Assembly: GCF_902859705.1 (NCBI RefSeq)
Contig: NZ_CADIJO010000042.1
Span: 1-36,969 of the forward strand
Origin: Achromobacter deleyi
GTDB taxonomy: Bacteria; Pseudomonadota; Gammaproteobacteria; Burkholderiales; Burkholderiaceae_B
Direction of reading: 5' to 3'
DNA: 36,969 nucleotides
In this document: in pieces, positions 34,376 to 36,969 of the stretch
How the letters are laid out: every line of letters starts with the position of its first letter
Position numbering within the stretch: the stretch's first letter is position 1
The notes under the pieces: model-generated
Told to the model about the DNA's origin: nothing
Seen by the model: only the letters and a program-made list of their open reading frames with translations
The model's database searches: none
Made by a program: the position numbers and the translations under genes

Positions 34376-36703
34376 CTAGAACGACAACTCCGCCGTAAAC
34401 GTCACTGTCCGCCCAGCCCCCGGCACCCCATACAGCTGGAACCCATCCAGCGACGCACCTACGCGGCTGTAATAGAACTTGTTGAACAGATTCTCGACGT
34501 TCATCCCCACGGTCAGCGCTTTGTCCACGCGATAGCGCGCCGCCACGGAATGCAGCCAGTACGACGGCGCCTTCTCGTCATCCCGGACCCAGATCGGATG
34601 CGTGCCCGACGGCCCGGAGACGGTGGCGCTGTTGTTGTTCTTGCCGCCGACATACTTGTTGTCGGTGTAGCGCCGCTTGCCGACGTACTGCGCACCGTAG
34701 CTGAGCGACAGGCGGTCGGTGGCGGCGTAGGTGGTCCACAGGTTGAAGGTCAGGTCGGGCACGTTCTTGGCTTCTTCGCCGCTGTTGGCGCCCTTGGTGA
34801 TGCGGCTTTTCATGGCGCTGACGCCTGCGAATGCCGACCAGCGCGGAGTGATGTTGCCGGACAGGCCCAGTTCGATGCCGTCAACGCGCTTGGCGGGCAG
34901 GGCGCGCACGACGTCGGTGGCGTCGTCGCCGTATTCCCACGAGTCGGACAGTTCGGTTCGGAACAGGGCGCTGGTCAGCGACAGGTCGCCGCCGGCGGCG
35001 TCCCATTTGGCGCCCAGTTCCCAGGTCTTGGAGACGGCAGGTTTGTAGGTGTCGCCACCGGTCGCGCCGTAGATGTTGTTGTTGGTCGAGGCGCCCAGTG
35101 CCGACGGTTGGGCGGCCTGGCTGTAGGCGGCGTAAAGGCTGGCTTGTTCGACGGGCTTGTAGGTCAGGCCGACGCGGCCGCTCCAGGCGCCGTCTTCGAT
35201 GCGGTTGGTGGTGTGGTTGCCGGCCGATCCGGATACCTGGGTGACGCGGTAGCGGTCATAGCGCAGTGCGCCTTGCACGAGCCAGTGTGGCGTCAGGGTG
35301 AGGTTGTCGGCGACGTACAGGCCGGTATTGAAGACGCGGGCTTCGTTGCCGCTGTTGCCCTTTACGGTGTCGACTCCGCCCATGTCGACGCCACCGGTGT
35401 TGCGCAGGTCGATGGTGGGGTTGGTGGACGGGGCCTTGATGGTGCGTTCGTGGTCGCCGTAGGTTTCCTGGTAGAACTCGATGCCGGTGACAAGCTGGTG
35501 CTTGATGCCGCCGGTCTTGAAGTCCAGGTTCAGGTTGCTCTGGTTGGCCAGGATGGTATAGCGCTTGGACGTACCGAAGTCGTTGCCCCGCAGTTGGGCG
35601 TAGGGGCTGGGATTGTCCAGCGCGGTGTAGCCGCTATAGGACGCAATGCCGTCGGCGCTGTTGACCAGCGGGCCGGCCCCGACGTAGCCGTAGGACGTGC
35701 GCGAGGTGCTGTTGAAACGCGCGGGCGACAGGACGCCGATGCGGTCGGTCTGCTGCCAGCGGCTGATGTTGGACAGGCGTACGCCCTTGTTGAAGTCGTG
35801 CTCGACTTTCAGGGTGGCCTGGTCGGTGCGGGTCTGCTCGGTGTAGAGCGAAGGATCGCCGTACCAGGCGTTGCGCGCCACGTTGGGCATGCGCTGGCCG
35901 CCGGTGCCGCGCTGGATGGGCACGCCGCCGTCGGGGATGTTGTTGTCTTCCTGGTGCAGGTAGTTGAAGGTGACGCGGGTGGGCGTGCCCAGGCCCATGG
36001 CCAGCGATGCGGCGATGCCGGAACGGTCGAACTCCGTCACGTCGCGCTCGGCCACGCCGTTGTGGTGGCGCATCAGGTTGATGCGCAGGGCCGAGCTGTC
36101 GGTCAGTTCCTGGTTCAGGTCGGCGGTGATGCGCCGGTAGTGGTCGGTGCCCAGGCCTCCCGAGGCCTTGTAGAACGAGCCCAGGCGGGCTTCCTTGCTG
36201 GCCAGGTTGACGCTGCCGCCCACGGCGGACACGCCGGATTCAATGGACCCGGTGCCTTTGAAGACTTCGGCCTGCTCCAGGTTGAAGATGTCGGTGCGGC
36301 TGGACAGGCCGGCGTCGCGGATGCCGTCGACGGTGATGCTTTGCTCCGCCGAGAACCCGCGGATGGTGAACATGTCGCCCCAGCCCAGGTTGCCTTCGCC
36401 GGAACTGAAGGTGATGCCGGGCACGTTGCGCAACACGTCCTGCAGGCTCTGGGCCTGCTGCTCTTCCAGCACGGCGCGCGGCACCACGGTGATGCTTTGG
36501 GGGGTGTCCAGCAGCGGTTCGGTGAATTTGCCGGACTGCACGCGGTCGGCCTTGTAGGGCGGGGCATCGCCCTGCACCGTGACGGGGGCCAATTGCACGG
36601 CGGTGTCGGCCGGCTGGGCCTGGGCGCTGGCGGCGGCGCCTAGCGCGATGCCCAGGGTTTTGAGCGCGAACGCGCCGCGGGGAGGGGAGAAGGACTGCGC
36701 CAT
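34376..36703 (-). CDS. TonB-dependent siderophore-type receptor
   Basis: A 775-residue outer-membrane receptor. A signal peptide ends at SAQAQ (about residue 30), the TonB box looks like LAPVTVQGD, and the plug carries DTPQSITVVPRAVLEEQQ, then QDVLRNVPGITF and FTIRGFSAEQSITVDGIRD. The barrel ends with GAGRTVTFTAELSF and a terminal Phe. ATG at 36703 is preferred (GGA 8 nt upstream); a TTG at 36727 is inside the Fur-like box. The ligand is unknown; related receptors take catecholate or mixed siderophores. Upstream are a Fur-like box and the element shared with the ABC/azurin operon, so it is probably the outer-membrane part of that importer. Confidence 0.9.
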   Translation of the reverse strand: MAQSFSPPRGAFALKTLGIALGAAASAQAQPADTAVQLAPVTVQGDAPPYKADRVQSGKFTEPLLDTPQSITVVPRAVLEEQQAQSLQDVLRNVPGITFSSGEGNLGWGDMFTIRGFSAEQSITVDGIRDAGLSSRTDIFNLEQAEVFKGTGSIESGVSAVGGSVNLASKEARLGSFYKASGGLGTDHYRRITADLNQELTDSSALRINLMRHHNGVAERDVTEFDRSGIAASLAMGLGTPTRVTFNYLHQEDNNIPDGGVPIQRGTGGQRMPNVARNAWYGDPSLYTEQTRTDQATLKVEHDFNKGVRLSNISRWQQTDRIGVLSPARFNSTSRTSYGYVGAGPLVNSADGIASYSGYTALDNPSPYAQLRGNDFGTSKRYTILANQSNLNLDFKTGGIKHQLVTGIEFYQETYGDHERTIKAPSTNPTIDLRNTGGVDMGGVDTVKGNSGNEARVFNTGLYVADNLTLTPHWLVQGALRYDRYRVTQVSGSAGNHTTNRIEDGAWSGRVGLTYKPVEQASLYAAYSQAAQPSALGASTNNNIYGATGGDTYKPAVSKTWELGAKWDAAGGDLSLTSALFRTELSDSWEYGDDATDVVRALPAKRVDGIELGLSGNITPRWSAFAGVSAMKSRITKGANSGEEAKNVPDLTFNLWTTYAATDRLSLSYGAQYVGKRRYTDNKYVGGKNNNSATVSGPSGTHPIWVRDDEKAPSYWLHSVAARYRVDKALTVGMNVENLFNKFYYSRVGASLDGFQLYGVPGAGRTVTFTAELSF

Positions 36704-36722
36704 GAGAAGTTCCAAGAGAAGT

Positions 36723-36741
36723 GCCAATGAGAATCGTTGGC
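36723..36741 (-). promoter_or_regulatory. Fur-box-like site of the receptor promoter
   Basis: GCCAATGAGAATCGTTGGC matches the classical Fur box at 13 of 19 positions and contains AATGAGAATC. It lies 20-38 bp before the ATG, overlapping or just after a -10-like TAGAAT (minus strand, 36746-36741 region). Confidence 0.6.
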
Positions 36742-36757
36742 GATTCTAGGTAGGCGA

Positions 36758-36781
36758 GTCTCAAGATCTTGTTAAGGCGCG
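36758..36781 (-). promoter_or_regulatory. Direct-repeat response-regulator box of the receptor promoter
   Basis: On the minus strand CTTAAC-AAGAT-CTTGAG, same halves and N5 spacing as the element at 29859-29882. It ends 17 bp or so before a -10-like TAGAAT, so it covers the -35 region, the place for activation by an OmpR-type regulator. Confidence 0.65.
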
Positions 36782-36826
36782 GGTGGGAATTGATCGGCCG
36801 GCTTGTGGCGCTTGGGTGGTACGAAC

Positions 36827-36855
36827 CGCGGGGCAGCGACCCACACCGCCCCGCG
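36827..36855 (-). terminator. Possible terminator hairpin after the partial ABC gene
   Basis: Perfect 8-bp inverted repeat CGCGGGGC (36827-36834) and GCCCCGCG (36848-36855), loop 13 nt, eight bases after the stop codon. No U-run. Confidence 0.35.
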
Positions 36856-36862
36856 TTCCAGA

Positions 36863-36969
36863 TCAATGCAGGATCTGGCTCAGGAACAGCTTGGTGCGTT
36901 CGTTCTGCGGATTGTCGAAGAACTCGTCCGGGCTGTTCTGCTCGATGATCTCGCCGCGGTCCATGAAGA
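36863..36969 (-). CDS. Amino-acid ABC transporter ATP-binding protein, C-terminal end only
   Basis: The last 34 codons of a gene cut by the window edge. The visible end FMDRGEIIEQNSPDEFF with NPQNERTKLFLSQIL is the standard C-terminus of the GlnQ/GltL/AapP group of polar amino acid importers. Walker motifs lie outside the window. Transcribed toward the receptor gene. Confidence 0.85.
   Translation of the reverse strand, partial: FMDRGEIIEQNSPDEFFDNPQNERTKLFLSQILH

Noticed and set aside
34550..36643. A 697-residue open frame antisense to the TonB receptor
   Set aside because: Same reason: it exactly shadows a recognised receptor and has a low-complexity Val/Gly/Ala/Asp composition.

Overview
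The window is GC-rich DNA from a betaproteobacterium, most likely Alcaligenaceae (Achromobacter or Bordetella). The main evidence is a complete alcaligin siderophore locus in the order alcA-B-C-D-E-R-S-fauA. GC-skewed codon use leaves long open frames on the non-coding strand. No tRNA, rRNA, insertion sequence or CRISPR array was recognised.

Left part (about 1-12290), minus strand: alcA (N-hydroxylase), alcB (acyltransferase), alcC (NIS synthetase), alcD (FhuF-like reductase), alcE (Rieske protein), alcR (AraC regulator), alcS (MFS exporter), fauA (TonB receptor) and a lipoprotein FhuD/FecB-type binding protein. Fur-box-like sites lie before alcA, alcR and fauA, giving three iron-controlled entry points. 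A FetAB-like ABC pair runs divergently from alcA.

Middle part (12290-25110): FetAB-like ABC transporter, a DedA protein, an enoyl-CoA hydratase divergent from an HxlR regulator, an EamA transporter coupled to an epoxide hydrolase and divergent from a LysR regulator, monomeric NADP isocitrate dehydrogenase with a strong terminator, a winged-helix/TPR regulator, and ilvA. Upstream of ilvA is an apparent transcription attenuator: a 20-residue leader peptide with five Ile codons, a pause hairpin, an antiterminator and a terminator with U-run.

Right part (25178-36969): a second metal-uptake system. A minus-strand operon encodes a periplasmic binding protein, a FecCD permease, an azurin and a FecE-type ATPase, with a secreted protein of unknown function downstream. 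Divergent from it is an OmpR-type two-component system. About 5 kb further on is another TonB-dependent receptor. A 24-bp element containing CTTAAC-N5-CTTGAG (or CTTAAC-N5-CTTGAG with changes only in the spacer) occurs upstream of both the binding-protein operon and the receptor, in the same orientation. It resembles PmrA/QseB-type boxes and is the likely site of the adjacent response regulator. Fur-like boxes lie at the receptor promoter and at the two-component promoter. I infer an iron-repressed, signal-activated regulon that includes a blue copper protein. Between the kinase and the receptor are three genes of unknown function, one of them in visibly lower-GC DNA with a 13-bp tandem repeat. 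The window ends in the 3' part of an amino-acid-type ABC ATPase gene.
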